Of a stretch of 64,000 nucleotides of DNA, positions 8,013 through 17,790 are shown in pieces. Position numbers and translations under genes: made by a program. The notes under the pieces are model-generated. The model saw only the letters and a list, made by a program, of their open reading frames with translations. It searched no databases and had not been told where the DNA came from. The stretch lies in NCBI RefSeq assembly GCF_033242365.1, contig NZ_BTHK01000001.1, positions 124,001 to 188,000 of the forward strand, given 5' to 3'. The stretch's first letter is position 1. Every line of letters begins with the position of its first letter. Origin of the DNA: Lachnoanaerobaculum sanguinis. Lineage in GTDB: Bacteria > Bacillota > Clostridia > Lachnospirales > Lachnospiraceae.

Positions 8013-9611
8013 CTAAATTTCCCATTTTTTTGCCAAATCATTTATCTGATCTGCAAACTTAGCCAAATCCTTGTTGGCTCCGTGTTTATTTTCTTTTATA
8101 ATTTTTAAGAGTCTCTCACCTGCTCCAAGAAGTCTTAAGTAAACGCTGCTTTCCGGCTCCTTTACTTCCTTAACTGCAACGGCAACTCCCTTGGTCTGCT
8201 TTATCCACTCTCCGCTTATCAAATCAAAAACAGAGCCTGAAAAAGGTGCGGATGAATTTATTCCGTATTTACTCTTAAGTTCATTTGAAAAGCTTTCGCA
8301 TACTTTATCATCACCATGTACTATAAATACTTCCTTCGGCTTTTCTTCAAAAGATGTTACCCATTTTATAAGTCCGTTTTTATCGGCATGTGAACTTATA
8401 CTCTTTAAAGTTTCAATATGCGCATTTACAGAAATATTTTCTCCAAACAGTCTGACCTCTGAAACATTGTCCTGAAGAGTTCTTCCCAAAGTTCCAAAAG
8501 CCTGATATCCTGCAAATACTACGCTGCATTCACTTCTCCATAAATTATGCTTCAAATGATGTCTGATTCTTCCTGCATCACACATTCCGGAAGCTGATAT
8601 TATAACTTTTGGTGATTTGTCAATATTTATAGCCATCGACTCATCAGAGCTTACCGTCATCTTAAGATTTGGAAAAGCAATCGGGTTTATTCCGTTTTCA
8701 ACAAGCGCCTTAGTTTCCTCATCATAACATTCAAGCAAGTTATCTTTAAATACATTGGTCGCCTCTATTGCAAGAGGACTGTCTACATATACAGGAAAGT
8801 TCGGAAAATTTTTCACAAGATTATTTTGCTTTATCTGTCTCATAAAATAAAGCAGTTCCTGTGTTCTTCCGACTGCAAATGCAGGTATTACAACATTTCC
8901 GCCTCTTTCAAATGTTTCTTCAAGAATTCTTGCCAGATCCGACACATGATCTGCACCTTCCTCATGATATCTGTCACCGTAGGTTGATTCCATCAAAACA
9001 TAGTCGGCGTCTTTTATATACTCCGGATCTCTGATCAATGGCTTATTGAAATTACCGATATCACCTGAAAATACTATTTTTCTGTTCTCATTTCCTTCTT
9101 TAAGCCAAACTTCTATTGATGCTGAACCCAGAATATGTCCTGCATCTATAAATCTGATACTGATATTTTCATCAATATCTATTTTTTTATTATATTCAAC
9201 ACCTCTAAAGAGTTTAATGCTTGCTTCAACATCTGAAAGTTCATATACCGCTGCTTCCTTTTGTCTGCCTGCTCTTTCAGCTTTTCTGTTTTTCCACTTT
9301 ATCTCTTCAGCCTGTATATGCGCACAGTCTCGAAGCATTATGGTGCAAAGCTCCATTGTGGCATTTGATGAATATATTTCTCCCTTAAAGCCTCTTGCTA
9401 CAAGCTGTGGAATCATACCTGTATGGTCGATATGAGCATGCGTTACAAAAAGATAATCTATCTCTGCCGGTGAAACAGGCAGCGGTGCATTTTCATACAC
9501 ATTTATTCCCTGCTCCATACCATAATCCACTAAAAACTTTTTCTCCCCGACTTCAACATAATGGCAACTTCCTGTAACCTCGTGATCTGCGCCTATAAAT
9601 TCCAGTTTCAT
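8013..9611 (-). CDS. MBL-fold beta-CASP RNA-processing hydrolase
   Basis: 532 residues with the full metallo-beta-lactamase set: HAHIDHTG (about 60), GHILGSA, FSGDIGNF, then the beta-CASP region ESTYGDRYHEEG, SASGMCDAGRIRHHL and SSHADKNGL. These metal-dependent enzymes are endo/exonucleases acting on RNA (CPSF/YshA-like group). An extra C-terminal segment of about 70 residues (from about 460) has no recognised motif and may bind RNA. Transcribed from its own promoter, probably with apbE. Confidence 0.88.
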   Translation of the reverse strand: MKLEFIGADHEVTGSCHYVEVGEKKFLVDYGMEQGINVYENAPLPVSPAEIDYLFVTHAHIDHTGMIPQLVARGFKGEIYSSNATMELCTIMLRDCAHIQAEEIKWKNRKAERAGRQKEAAVYELSDVEASIKLFRGVEYNKKIDIDENISIRFIDAGHILGSASIEVWLKEGNENRKIVFSGDIGNFNKPLIRDPEYIKDADYVLMESTYGDRYHEEGADHVSDLARILEETFERGGNVVIPAFAVGRTQELLYFMRQIKQNNLVKNFPNFPVYVDSPLAIEATNVFKDNLLECYDEETKALVENGINPIAFPNLKMTVSSDESMAINIDKSPKVIISASGMCDAGRIRHHLKHNLWRSECSVVFAGYQAFGTLGRTLQDNVSEVRLFGENISVNAHIETLKSISSHADKNGLIKWVTSFEEKPKEVFIVHGDDKVCESFSNELKSKYGINSSAPFSGSVFDLISGEWIKQTKGVAVAVKEVKEPESSVYLRLLGAGERLLKIIKENKHGANKDLAKFADQINDLAKKWEI

Positions 9612-9666
9612 ATTTTCCCCTTTTTAATCAAACAACTGAGCATGTAAGTTATTAGAGCCTAACTCT

Positions 9667-9696
9667 ATTATAACTATACAAAATATTTTTAGTCAA
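9667..9696 (-). promoter_or_regulatory. Promoter for the beta-CASP/apbE unit
   Basis: Minus strand TTGACT (691-696) and TATAAT (667-672) with 18-bp spacing, about 55 bp before the gene at 8013-9611. Confidence 0.6.
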
Positions 9697-9745
9697 CTTA
9701 AAATTATTATATAATAGTATTGTAATATAATCTACAAAATATAAA

Positions 9746-9780
9746 ATATACCCATCCTATGTTTTATAGAACGGGTATAT
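9746..9780 (-). terminator. Terminator after the RNase G-like gene
   Basis: Long stem ATATACCC.. / ..GGGTATAT, closed through G-U pairs around a 5-base loop, followed by a T-rich tract on the minus strand just after the RNase G-like stop codon at 9786. Confidence 0.7.
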
Positions 9781-9785
9781 TTTTA

Positions 9786-10793
9786 TCATTTCATAATCTC
9801 TTCAAGGCTTGGCTTTCTCTTTCTTCTGGTTATCTCAAACAGGCATAATTTTGTGATATCTATTGCCACCGTATTTAATCTGTCCTCTTTAAGATGTTCT
9901 TTCATCGTATGATATATCAAATCTATTTCGGATTTATCCGTGGTATTTATTAAATCTATAATTATAATACCCGAAATATTTCTAAGTCTTAGCTGCCTTG
10001 CAGTCTCTTTTATTGCTTCAAGATTTGTATTTAATTTAATTATTCCGGCTTCTTTTTTACGGACATTTTTTCCGGTATTTACATCAACCACTGTAAGAGC
10101 TTCAGTGGATTCTATATAAAGATAGCCTCCATCCTTTAACCACACCTTTTTGCTTAATGAATCGCTAAAAAGAGTATCTATGGAATAAAGCTTATTTAGA
10201 CTTATCATATTATCTTCGTAGAATCTGACTCTGCCAAGCAGATCTTCTCGCTCTTCTTTAAAAAATTCAACTATTCCTTCGTATATATCCTTGATATCCG
10301 TTACTATATCAAACTCGGCATATTTTAATCTGTCTTTAACGATATCTATATAGTCTTTAGAGCCGGCATAAAGCATTGCAGGTGCCTTTATATAGTTTTT
10401 CTTTTCAAGAATTTGATCAAGCACTTCACAATCCGAAAGATTTGCAGTAGTACCCGGCAGTTTATTTTTAATAGGAAGCTTTGAAATCTTTATTACAATA
10501 TCATCACCCTCGTGTAAAACCGTATGCTCTTTTTCATCGGCAAATATAAGATGATTAAGTTCAGCCATATCAAAATATACCATTTGACGTTTTAAATTGT
10601 ACTCAATCTCAACAAAGGCGGCATTTATATTTTGAGCTATTTTTTTCACTTTTCCTATATGAATACTGCCAAGTAAAGATGTATCCTCGATATACTCTAT
10701 CTCATTTGCCCTACTGTCATCATATGATATTACAAAATTTTTATTCTTATAACTTGTAATTAGAAGCTTAGATAATTTCACACCCATACTCAT
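9786..10793 (-). CDS. Ribonuclease G/E family protein, short form
   Basis: About 335 residues. An S1-like RNA-binding section (LGSIHIGKVKKI...AAFVEIEY, about 40-75) is followed by the RNase E/G catalytic region with both metal-binding Asp positions present: ALTVVDVNTGK and IIIIDLINTTD. The protein stops soon after ITRRKRKPSLEEIM. It therefore lacks the CxxC zinc-link and small domain of full-length RNase G/E (E. coli RNase G is about 490 residues). Start ATG 10793 lies 6 bp after GGAAAGG; ATG 10811 is an alternative. It overlaps the TIGR03936 gene, a familiar clostridial neighbour. Confidence 0.83.
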   Translation of the reverse strand: MSMGVKLSKLLITSYKNKNFVISYDDSRANEIEYIEDTSLLGSIHIGKVKKIAQNINAAFVEIEYNLKRQMVYFDMAELNHLIFADEKEHTVLHEGDDIVIKISKLPIKNKLPGTTANLSDCEVLDQILEKKNYIKAPAMLYAGSKDYIDIVKDRLKYAEFDIVTDIKDIYEGIVEFFKEEREDLLGRVRFYEDNMISLNKLYSIDTLFSDSLSKKVWLKDGGYLYIESTEALTVVDVNTGKNVRKKEAGIIKLNTNLEAIKETARQLRLRNISGIIIIDLINTTDKSEIDLIYHTMKEHLKEDRLNTVAIDITKLCLFEITRRKRKPSLEEIMK

Positions 10794-11493
10794 CAAGGGC
10801 CTTTCCTTCATCTGTATACATATCTAATCTGTATAAATAATATTCATTCTTTTTAGCTGCAGCTAATCCTTCTTCATATAAAAATTCCATAACGGCCGCA
10901 GGCTTTATATTATTTGTACTTCCCTGTGAGAGATGCATGTATACACCGTTTTTTATAGCTTCAAGCTTATATATAAAAGGCTTTATATCCACAACTGAAG
11001 TTGTCTCCACCTCTACAAACTTGCCATACTGATTTTTCTTTTTCTTTTTTGATACCTTTGTCAGTAATATAGACTCTTTAGACATGAGCTTCTCTATAGC
11101 GGCATTAATTTCTGCTTCTTTTACTTCAGTTTTAAATTCCGCCTTAAAATCGGCTGTATCCATCAAGGCCATAGCAGGTTTGGAATTATCGGGAATCTGT
11201 AAAAACTTAGTAACCTTCATTCCGGTGCACATCATCTCATTAAGTCTTTTTATTGCTTCTTTAGATGAAATATGACTCCCGTCCTTTAACTCTATATCCA
11301 TATATTCACCAAGCCCCGATACTCCCATACTTAGAGGAGCGCCAAATGACATTATCTGATGAGGTGAAAATCCTTCACTGTATTTTATCGGAATGTCTGC
11401 CCTTCTAATAGCTTTTTGAAAATATCTCATTATATCCAAATGGCCTATAAAACGCATTTGCTCGGTTTTTTCAAACTTAATTCTTACCTTCAA
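10768..11493 (-). CDS. TIGR03936 (DUF2344) radical-SAM-associated protein
   Basis: 241 residues starting MKVRIKFEKTEQMRFIGHLD, the typical beginning of TIGR03936 proteins, with RYFQKAIRRADIPIKYSEGFSP soon after. The start is a TTG at 11493, placed 6 bp after GGAGGTG; the upstream in-frame ATGs lack a site and would lengthen a normally short N-terminus. The family always travels with a TIGR03960 radical SAM protein, here immediately upstream with a 17-bp overlap, and often with RNase G and rplU. The biochemical role is unknown; tRNA or rRNA modification has been suggested from context. Confidence 0.85.
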   Translation of the reverse strand: MKVRIKFEKTEQMRFIGHLDIMRYFQKAIRRADIPIKYSEGFSPHQIMSFGAPLSMGVSGLGEYMDIELKDGSHISSKEAIKRLNEMMCTGMKVTKFLQIPDNSKPAMALMDTADFKAEFKTEVKEAEINAAIEKLMSKESILLTKVSKKKKKNQYGKFVEVETTSVVDIKPFIYKLEAIKNGVYMHLSQGSTNNIKPAAVMEFLYEEGLAAAKKNEYYLYRLDMYTDEGKALDEYGCEII

Positions 11494-13342
11494 AGCAAAC
11501 ACCTCCATTATATTTTCTTGCACCGCAACCTAAACACTGCTGTCTGCAGTTTGGTGAGATCTTATCTTCATGCGCTGTTTTCCACTCTCTGATAAGAAAT
11601 TCCTTTGTAACTCCGGAATCTATAAAATCCCAAGGGAATATCTCATCCAAATCTCTTTGCCTTAATGTATAAAAGCCGGGATCTATACCGGTTTGCTCGT
11701 ATGCCTTAAGCCAATATTCCATATTGAACTGATCCGACCATGAATCATACATTGCACCGTTTTGATAAGCATTAACTATGACATCCGCAATTTTTCTGTC
11801 ACCTCTTGCCATAAGTCCCTCAAGCAGTGTTACCTCCGCATCATGGTACTGATACTTCATACTCTTTTGATTAAGCTGTTCTCTGAAAGTATCCTTTACA
11901 AGATGCGCTCTTCTAAGATACTCATCTTCCGTTTCCATCTTTGCCCACTGGAAAGGTGTAAAAGGCTTCGGCACAAAGAATGATGAACTTGCGGTAATAG
12001 ATACCTTACCGATTCTTTGATCCTTTGGAATAGAGTAATAATTTTCAGCTATTTTTTCACAAAGCAAAGGTATACCTTTAATATCCTCCTCAGTCTCTGT
12101 AGGAAGTCCAAGCATAAAATAAAGTTTTACCTTATTCCAGCCACCTTTAAATGCCTCCATTGAGCCGCTTAATATATCTTCCTCTGTAATTCCCTTATTT
12201 ATTACATCCCTTAGTCTTTGTGTTCCGGCTTCAGGTGCAAATGTCAAAGAACTCTTTTTTACATCCTGGACCTTGCTCATTACATCCAGTGAAAACGCAT
12301 CAATACGTAAAGAAGGCAAAGATATGTTTATTCCTCTATCCTTTGTATATTCCAAAAGAAAATCAAGAAGCTTATCAAGCTGACTGTAATCACTTGAACT
12401 GAGTGAACTGAGTGAAATCTCTTCCGCTCCGGTAATATCAAGCATTGTTTTAGCATAATTTATAAGATATTCAAGTGAATGTTCTCTTTGCGGTCTGTAT
12501 ACATTTCCCGCCTGACAGAATCTGCATCCTCTGATACATCCTCTCATTATCTCAAGCACCACTCTGTCTTGTGTAACCTTAATAAAAGGAACTACAGGCT
12601 TTGAAAGATATGATACAGTGTCCATATTTTGAACCACTACTCTGTGTACAACACTTGGAACATCTTCATACTTAGGTGTAAATGATGCTATAGTACCGTC
12701 TTCCTTATAGCTTAATTCATAGAACTCAGGTACATACATACCTTCAAGTTTTGCCGCTTTTCTCAAAAACTCATGTTTTGAAAGATTATTCTTTTTGCAT
12801 TCCTTATAAAGGTCAAGCAGCTTGTCATAAACAACTTCACCCTCACCTATATAGAATATGTCAAAGAAAGGTGCCAAAGGCTCCGGATTATAAGAACATG
12901 GACCACCACCTATTACTATAGGATATTCCTCTCCTCTGTCTTTTGCATACATCGGAATCTGTGAAAGTTCTAAAACCTGCAAAATATTTGTGTAGCACAT
13001 CTCATACTGTAAGGTAATGCCCAAAATATCGGCATCCTTTACATTTTCCTGGCTTTCCAAAGAAAACAGCGGTATATTCTTTTCTCTAAGTATCTTATCA
13101 AGGTCTACCCATGGAGAAAATAATCTCTCACAGAATATGTCTTCTCTTTTATTGAGCATATCATATATGATCTGCATTCCTATATGACTCATTCCTATTT
13201 CATAGACATCAGGAAAACACATAACAAATCTGATATCAACATCTTCTAATCTTTTATCTCTTGAATTTAACTCACCGCCGATATATCTTGCCGGCTTGTC
13301 TACGCTAAGCAGTATATCATCGCTTAGTGCCAATTTTCTCAT
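11477..13342 (-). CDS. TIGR03960 B12-binding/radical SAM protein
   Basis: 621 residues. The N-terminal part (about 1-200) has a B12-binding-like fold (FVMCFPDVYEIGMSHIGMQI, IVIGGGPCSYNPEPLAPFFD). The radical SAM core starts at about residue 250 with RGCIRGCRFCQAG, giving the CxxxCxxC [4Fe-4S] ligands. A Cys-rich tail (CRQQCLGCGARKY) may hold another cluster or zinc. It is the first gene of a unit with TIGR03936 and the RNase G-like gene. Reaction unknown, although family membership is clear. Confidence 0.9.
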   Translation of the reverse strand: MRKLALSDDILLSVDKPARYIGGELNSRDKRLEDVDIRFVMCFPDVYEIGMSHIGMQIIYDMLNKREDIFCERLFSPWVDLDKILREKNIPLFSLESQENVKDADILGITLQYEMCYTNILQVLELSQIPMYAKDRGEEYPIVIGGGPCSYNPEPLAPFFDIFYIGEGEVVYDKLLDLYKECKKNNLSKHEFLRKAAKLEGMYVPEFYELSYKEDGTIASFTPKYEDVPSVVHRVVVQNMDTVSYLSKPVVPFIKVTQDRVVLEIMRGCIRGCRFCQAGNVYRPQREHSLEYLINYAKTMLDITGAEEISLSSLSSSDYSQLDKLLDFLLEYTKDRGINISLPSLRIDAFSLDVMSKVQDVKKSSLTFAPEAGTQRLRDVINKGITEEDILSGSMEAFKGGWNKVKLYFMLGLPTETEEDIKGIPLLCEKIAENYYSIPKDQRIGKVSITASSSFFVPKPFTPFQWAKMETEDEYLRRAHLVKDTFREQLNQKSMKYQYHDAEVTLLEGLMARGDRKIADVIVNAYQNGAMYDSWSDQFNMEYWLKAYEQTGIDPGFYTLRQRDLDEIFPWDFIDSGVTKEFLIREWKTAHEDKISPNCRQQCLGCGARKYNGGVCFEGKN

Positions 13343-13360
13343 ATATTCCTCTTTCTAATT

Positions 13361-15091
13361 TTAAACTGCATTATTTAATTCATAATAGAAGCCCTTCATC
13401 TCCATAAGCTCATTATGATTTCCCTGTTCTATAATATGGCCGTCTTTAAGTACCAGAATCACATCGGCATTTTTGATGGTTGAAAGTCTGTGAGCAACTA
13501 CAAAACTTGTTCTACCTGTCATCATCTTATCAAATGCCTTACTTATTCTTGCTTCAGTCATTGTATCTATACTTGAGGTAGCCTCATCAAGTATAAGCAT
13601 AGGTGGCAACACAAGCATTATTCTTGCAATACATAGAAGCTGTCTTTGTCCTGCCGAAAGATTTTCACCACCCTCGGTTACTATTGTATCATATCCGTCA
13701 GGTAATCTTTTTATAAAGCTGTCGGCATAGGCTTCCTTAGCTGCCGCCTCTATCTCTTCAAATGTAGCATCGGGTTTTCCGAATGCAATATTATCCCTTA
13801 TTGACGCATTCTTTAACCATGTCTCCTGCAAAACCATACCGAAGTTTTCTCTGATGGATTTTCTTGTAATATCATTGATATTCTTTCCCTCTATCTTAAT
13901 AGAGCCGCTGTCTATATCATAAAAGCGCATCAAAAGATTTATTATAGTGGACTTTCCGCTACCTGTAGGTCCCACTATTGCAATTCTTTGTCCGGCTTTT
14001 ACATCCAGATTCAAATCTTCTATAAGCTTCTTTGATTTATCATAGGAGAAGTAAACATGTGATATTTCCACATTTCCGTCTACATTCTCAATCTTATTAT
14101 TTACATCCTTATCCGGAAGTATCTCTTCTTCATCTATAAGTGCAAATACTCTCGCGGCACATGCAAATGAATTTTGAAGTTCAGTAACAACTCCCGATAT
14201 TTCATTAAATGGCTTTGTATACTGAGTTGCATAACTGAGTACGGAAGTGAGCTGTCCCACACTCATTTTTCCGGTAATTGCAAGCAATGCTCCTGAAATG
14301 GCAACACCTGCATATACTAACGAGTTTACAAATCTTGTGGCAGGGAATGCTATAGCTGAAATAAATATCGCATTTTGACTTGCAACCCTAAGTGCCTCAT
14401 CAGATTCTTTAAACTCGTTTTCTATCTTATTTTCCATGTTGAAGTTTTTTACAGTTCCAAGGCCTGCAATCATTTCATCCACTATACCGGTCATCCTTGC
14501 TCTTCTTTCCGATTGTGACTTGAAATGTTTGTAAGTATTCTTTGCAATAAGCCCTGCAACCAACATTGCAATCGGAGTGACGAGAAGAACTACCAATGTA
14601 ACATATACATTTATTTTAAACAGTATAATAATAGTAAGTATAATAGTAAGTATTCCTGTAAAGAACTGAGCAAATCCCATCAAAAGTCCTTCGGAAAACT
14701 GATCCACATCATTTATAACTCTGTTTATTATCTCACCATGACTTGTAGAATCCACATATGATATAGGCAGTTTCATTATCTTTGCAAATGCCTGATTTCT
14801 GATATCCCTTACCATATGATATGCGACTCCGTTATTTATTGCAGTCATACACCATTGTGCCATAGCTGTAATACACATCATAATAATCATCAATAAAATC
14901 ACTTTTATGAGCTTTTCAAAGTCTACATTTCCCTTTGAAACAATTGTATCCACAGCTCTACCTGTAAGTATCGGTAAATATAAAGTTGTAAGTACAATAA
15001 CCACAGCAAGTATCAGACTGACAAACATCCTGAATCTGTATGGATGAAGCAGGTTTAAAATTCTTTTTAAAGTATTTTTATTTTTCTTCAT
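13361..15091 (-). CDS. ABC exporter half-transporter with catalytic ATPase site
   Basis: 576 residues: six TM segments (about 1-310) and an ATPase domain with Walker A GPTGSGKST, Q-loop LQETWLKN, signature LSAGQ and Walker B MLILDEATSSID followed by VVAHRLS. The catalytic Glu is present. It is paired with the half-transporter upstream (1-bp gap), whose Walker B is degenerate. The two form a heterodimeric exporter of the BmrCD/TM287-288 type, commonly exporting drugs or lipids. Note LSAGQ instead of LSGGQ in this subunit. Confidence 0.9.
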   Translation of the reverse strand: MKKNKNTLKRILNLLHPYRFRMFVSLILAVVIVLTTLYLPILTGRAVDTIVSKGNVDFEKLIKVILLMIIMMCITAMAQWCMTAINNGVAYHMVRDIRNQAFAKIMKLPISYVDSTSHGEIINRVINDVDQFSEGLLMGFAQFFTGILTIILTIIILFKINVYVTLVVLLVTPIAMLVAGLIAKNTYKHFKSQSERRARMTGIVDEMIAGLGTVKNFNMENKIENEFKESDEALRVASQNAIFISAIAFPATRFVNSLVYAGVAISGALLAITGKMSVGQLTSVLSYATQYTKPFNEISGVVTELQNSFACAARVFALIDEEEILPDKDVNNKIENVDGNVEISHVYFSYDKSKKLIEDLNLDVKAGQRIAIVGPTGSGKSTIINLLMRFYDIDSGSIKIEGKNINDITRKSIRENFGMVLQETWLKNASIRDNIAFGKPDATFEEIEAAAKEAYADSFIKRLPDGYDTIVTEGGENLSAGQRQLLCIARIMLVLPPMLILDEATSSIDTMTEARISKAFDKMMTGRTSFVVAHRLSTIKNADVILVLKDGHIIEQGNHNELMEMKGFYYELNNAV

Positions 15092-15092
15092 T

Positions 15093-16817
15093 TTAATCCT
15101 CCTCAGTCATTATCTGTGAACTGTATATTTCCTTGTAAATAGGATTATTCTCCAAAAGTTCATCATGAGTGCCTATTCCCACAATTTTTCCGTCATCCAG
15201 TACAATTATTCTGTCGGCACTTTTTATTGAGACTATTCTTTGGCTGACTATAAGAGTGGTAATATTTTCAATCTCTCTGATTGCTTTTCGAAGCCTTGAG
15301 TCTGTAGCATAGTCAAGCGCTGAAGATGAATCGTCAAGTATAAGTATTCCGGCTCTTTTCACAAGACTTCTTGCAATGGAAAGCCTCTGTTTTTGGCCTC
15401 CGGAAAAATTATTTCCATACATTGCAACCTCAGAATCAAGTTTACCTTCTTTGGAATTGATTACATCTGCAGCCTGAGCGATATCTGCGGCTTTATACAA
15501 TTCTTCATCAGTTGCACTCTCATCTCCCCAAAGCAGATTGTTTCTTATATTTCCTCTAAACAGCCTTGACTTTTGCTCAACCAAAGCCACATTCTTTCTT
15601 ATAGACTCTAAAGTGTATTCCTTTATATCTCTACCCGCAATTTTTATACTACCTCTGCTTATATCATAAAATCTTGGAATCAAATTTATAAGAGAGCTCT
15701 TTCCTGAACCTGTACCACCGATGATACCTATAGTTTCTCCCTTTCTTACTGAGAATGTTATATCTGAAATAGCCTCTTCTTTTGACTTGGGATATGCAAA
15801 ACCCACATTTTCAAAAGTTATTATATCTCCTTCAAAATCATTTAAGACAAGCTCACTGTTGCCGCCTTTTATCCACGATTTAATATCAAATATTTCATTT
15901 ATTCTCTTTGCACAGGCGCTGGCCTTTGCTAAAAGTATTATAAGATTTGCAAACTTTACAAGCTCAACAAGGATCTGTGACATGTAATTTATAAGAGCCA
16001 CTACCTGACCGGTAGTAAGATTACCTATATTTACCTGTATTCCTCCTGCCTGAAGTATTGCTACTATTCCTAAGTTAACTACAACATATGTAAGAGGGTT
16101 TAAAAGTGCGGATATATTTCCTACTCTTACTTGATCTTTGTACAGATCCTCTGTAGCAGTATCATACTCACTTATTTCACTTTTTTCTTTTGAAAAGGCA
16201 CGAATCACTCTGATACCTGTAAGATTTTCTCCTGTTTTTCCAAGTACCTTATCAAGTTTTCTTTGAACATTTCTATAGAGGCCTATACTCTTGGACATTA
16301 TGAGCGCAACAATTATTGATAATATTAATATTACAACAAATGCAATAAATGACATCTTGGCATCTATATTAAAAGACATTATAAATGCACCTGCAACTAT
16401 AAATGGTGATCTGAGGACCAGTCTGAAAAATCTGTTTACACCGTTTTGTACCTGGTCACTGTCATTTGTAATTCTTGTTACAAGAGTTTCTCTTCCAAGT
16501 ATATCAGTCTCGGCATGTGAAAACTTTAAAATATGAGCAAACAAATCATCTCTAAGCTTTGTTCCGAATCCGGTTGCAGCCTTTGCACTGAAATACTGTG
16601 CAACTATTGCTGATGTAAGCCCTATTACAGCTAATGTCACAAGCAGGATACCCATCTTTATAATATAATTTGAATCTTTATTTCCAATACCTATATCAAT
16701 AATCTTTGCTATAACAAGCGGTACCAAAAGTTCAAATGCCGCCTCCAAAAATTTAAATAATGGTGCAAGAACAGACTCTACTTTATAATCTTTTAAATAT
16801 CTAACCAGTCTAAGCAT
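15093..16817 (-). CDS. ABC exporter half-transporter with degenerate ATPase site
   Basis: 574 residues, with a TM domain (about 1-300) then an ATPase domain: Walker A GGTGSGKSS, signature FSGGQKQR, Walker B ILILDDSSSALD, switch region IVSQRI. The usual catalytic Glu after Walker B is Asp and the switch His is Gln. That is the signature of the regulatory half of heterodimeric exporters. The start is ATG 16817, 4 bp after GGAGG; an upstream ATG at 16838 lacks a site. Expressed with the catalytic half downstream. Substrate cannot be told from sequence. Confidence 0.9.
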   Translation of the reverse strand: MLRLVRYLKDYKVESVLAPLFKFLEAAFELLVPLVIAKIIDIGIGNKDSNYIIKMGILLVTLAVIGLTSAIVAQYFSAKAATGFGTKLRDDLFAHILKFSHAETDILGRETLVTRITNDSDQVQNGVNRFFRLVLRSPFIVAGAFIMSFNIDAKMSFIAFVVILILSIIVALIMSKSIGLYRNVQRKLDKVLGKTGENLTGIRVIRAFSKEKSEISEYDTATEDLYKDQVRVGNISALLNPLTYVVVNLGIVAILQAGGIQVNIGNLTTGQVVALINYMSQILVELVKFANLIILLAKASACAKRINEIFDIKSWIKGGNSELVLNDFEGDIITFENVGFAYPKSKEEAISDITFSVRKGETIGIIGGTGSGKSSLINLIPRFYDISRGSIKIAGRDIKEYTLESIRKNVALVEQKSRLFRGNIRNNLLWGDESATDEELYKAADIAQAADVINSKEGKLDSEVAMYGNNFSGGQKQRLSIARSLVKRAGILILDDSSSALDYATDSRLRKAIREIENITTLIVSQRIVSIKSADRIIVLDDGKIVGIGTHDELLENNPIYKEIYSSQIMTEED

Positions 16818-16885
16818 AATCCTCCTATCTGTTTGCATACAATTTCTTTATGATAATGCTTTTTTAACAGATTGTCAAAGTAAAA

Positions 16886-16926
16886 GGCATATATTTATAA
16901 TGAAAAACACATTATAAATATATGCC
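16886..16926 (-). terminator. Terminator after uppP
   Basis: 17-bp perfect stem GGCATATATTTATAATG / CATTATAAATATATGCC, 7-base loop, then a short T-run on the minus strand (CCTTTTAC). Confidence 0.75.
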
Positions 16927-16932
16927 TGAAAT

Positions 16933-17766
16933 TTATCCCATCAAAGATGATACAAAATACCATACAAGCACTACAAGTCCAAGACCGATTCTGTAGTAAC
17001 CGAAGAATTTAAAATCATTTTTCTTTATCCAGTTCAATAAGAAACTTATAGAGAAAACGGATACCAAAAATGCAACAATCATTCCAAGTAAAAGATATAC
17101 AACTTCCGCTGCAGTATAGTGGAAACCGAATTTAACCAATTTCAAAAGGCTTGCACCGAACATTATCGGTATGCTTAAGAAGAAAGAAAACTCAGCCGAT
17201 ACAGCTCTTGAAGCTCCTAAAATCATACCGCCTATAATAGTCGCACCTGACCTTGATGTTCCCGGTATAAGTGCAAGCACCTGAAAGAATCCGATAAATA
17301 AAGCTGTCTGATAATCTATTGCATGAACGCTTCTGATGCTGTCCACTCTCTTCTTATTGGAATTTTCTATCATTATAAATAAAATACCATATATAATCAA
17401 TGCCATAGATACCACAAATCCGTTATAGAGATGTGCATCCAGCCAATCATCAATTAAAAATCCCAACATAGCGGCCGGCAAACATGCAATAATAATCTTC
17501 TTCCACAGTTCGATAGTAAGCCTTCTCATCTTTGAACTTTTACCCCTGCTAAACGGATTCAGCTTTTTAAAATATAAAACCACAACAGCCAAAATGGCAC
17601 CAAGCTGTATAACCACCATAAACATTGATTTGAATTCTGTGCTTGCATTAAGTCTGATAAGCTCATCAATCAAAATCATATGACCTGTGGAACTTATAGG
17701 CAACCATTCCGTTATACCCTCTACAATACCGATAATTATGACCTTGAGTATCTCCAGTATATTCAT
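16933..17766 (-). CDS. uppP: Undecaprenyl-diphosphatase (UppP/BacA)
   Basis: 277-residue polytopic membrane enzyme. The two signature motifs are EGITEWLPISSTGHM (about 15-29) and PGTSRSGATI (about 170-180). It dephosphorylates undecaprenyl diphosphate to recycle the lipid carrier for peptidoglycan and other envelope polymers, and often gives bacitracin tolerance. The start is ATG 17766 with GGAAAGGA 5 bp upstream, rather than 17781. It follows ung with a gap of about 24 bp; the two are probably co-transcribed. Confidence 0.95.
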   Translation of the reverse strand: MNILEILKVIIIGIVEGITEWLPISSTGHMILIDELIRLNASTEFKSMFMVVIQLGAILAVVVLYFKKLNPFSRGKSSKMRRLTIELWKKIIIACLPAAMLGFLIDDWLDAHLYNGFVVSMALIIYGILFIMIENSNKKRVDSIRSVHAIDYQTALFIGFFQVLALIPGTSRSGATIIGGMILGASRAVSAEFSFFLSIPIMFGASLLKLVKFGFHYTAAEVVYLLLGMIVAFLVSVFSISFLLNWIKKNDFKFFGYYRIGLGLVVLVWYFVSSLMG

Positions 17767-17790
17767 ACTAATCCTTTCCATATTTATCTT

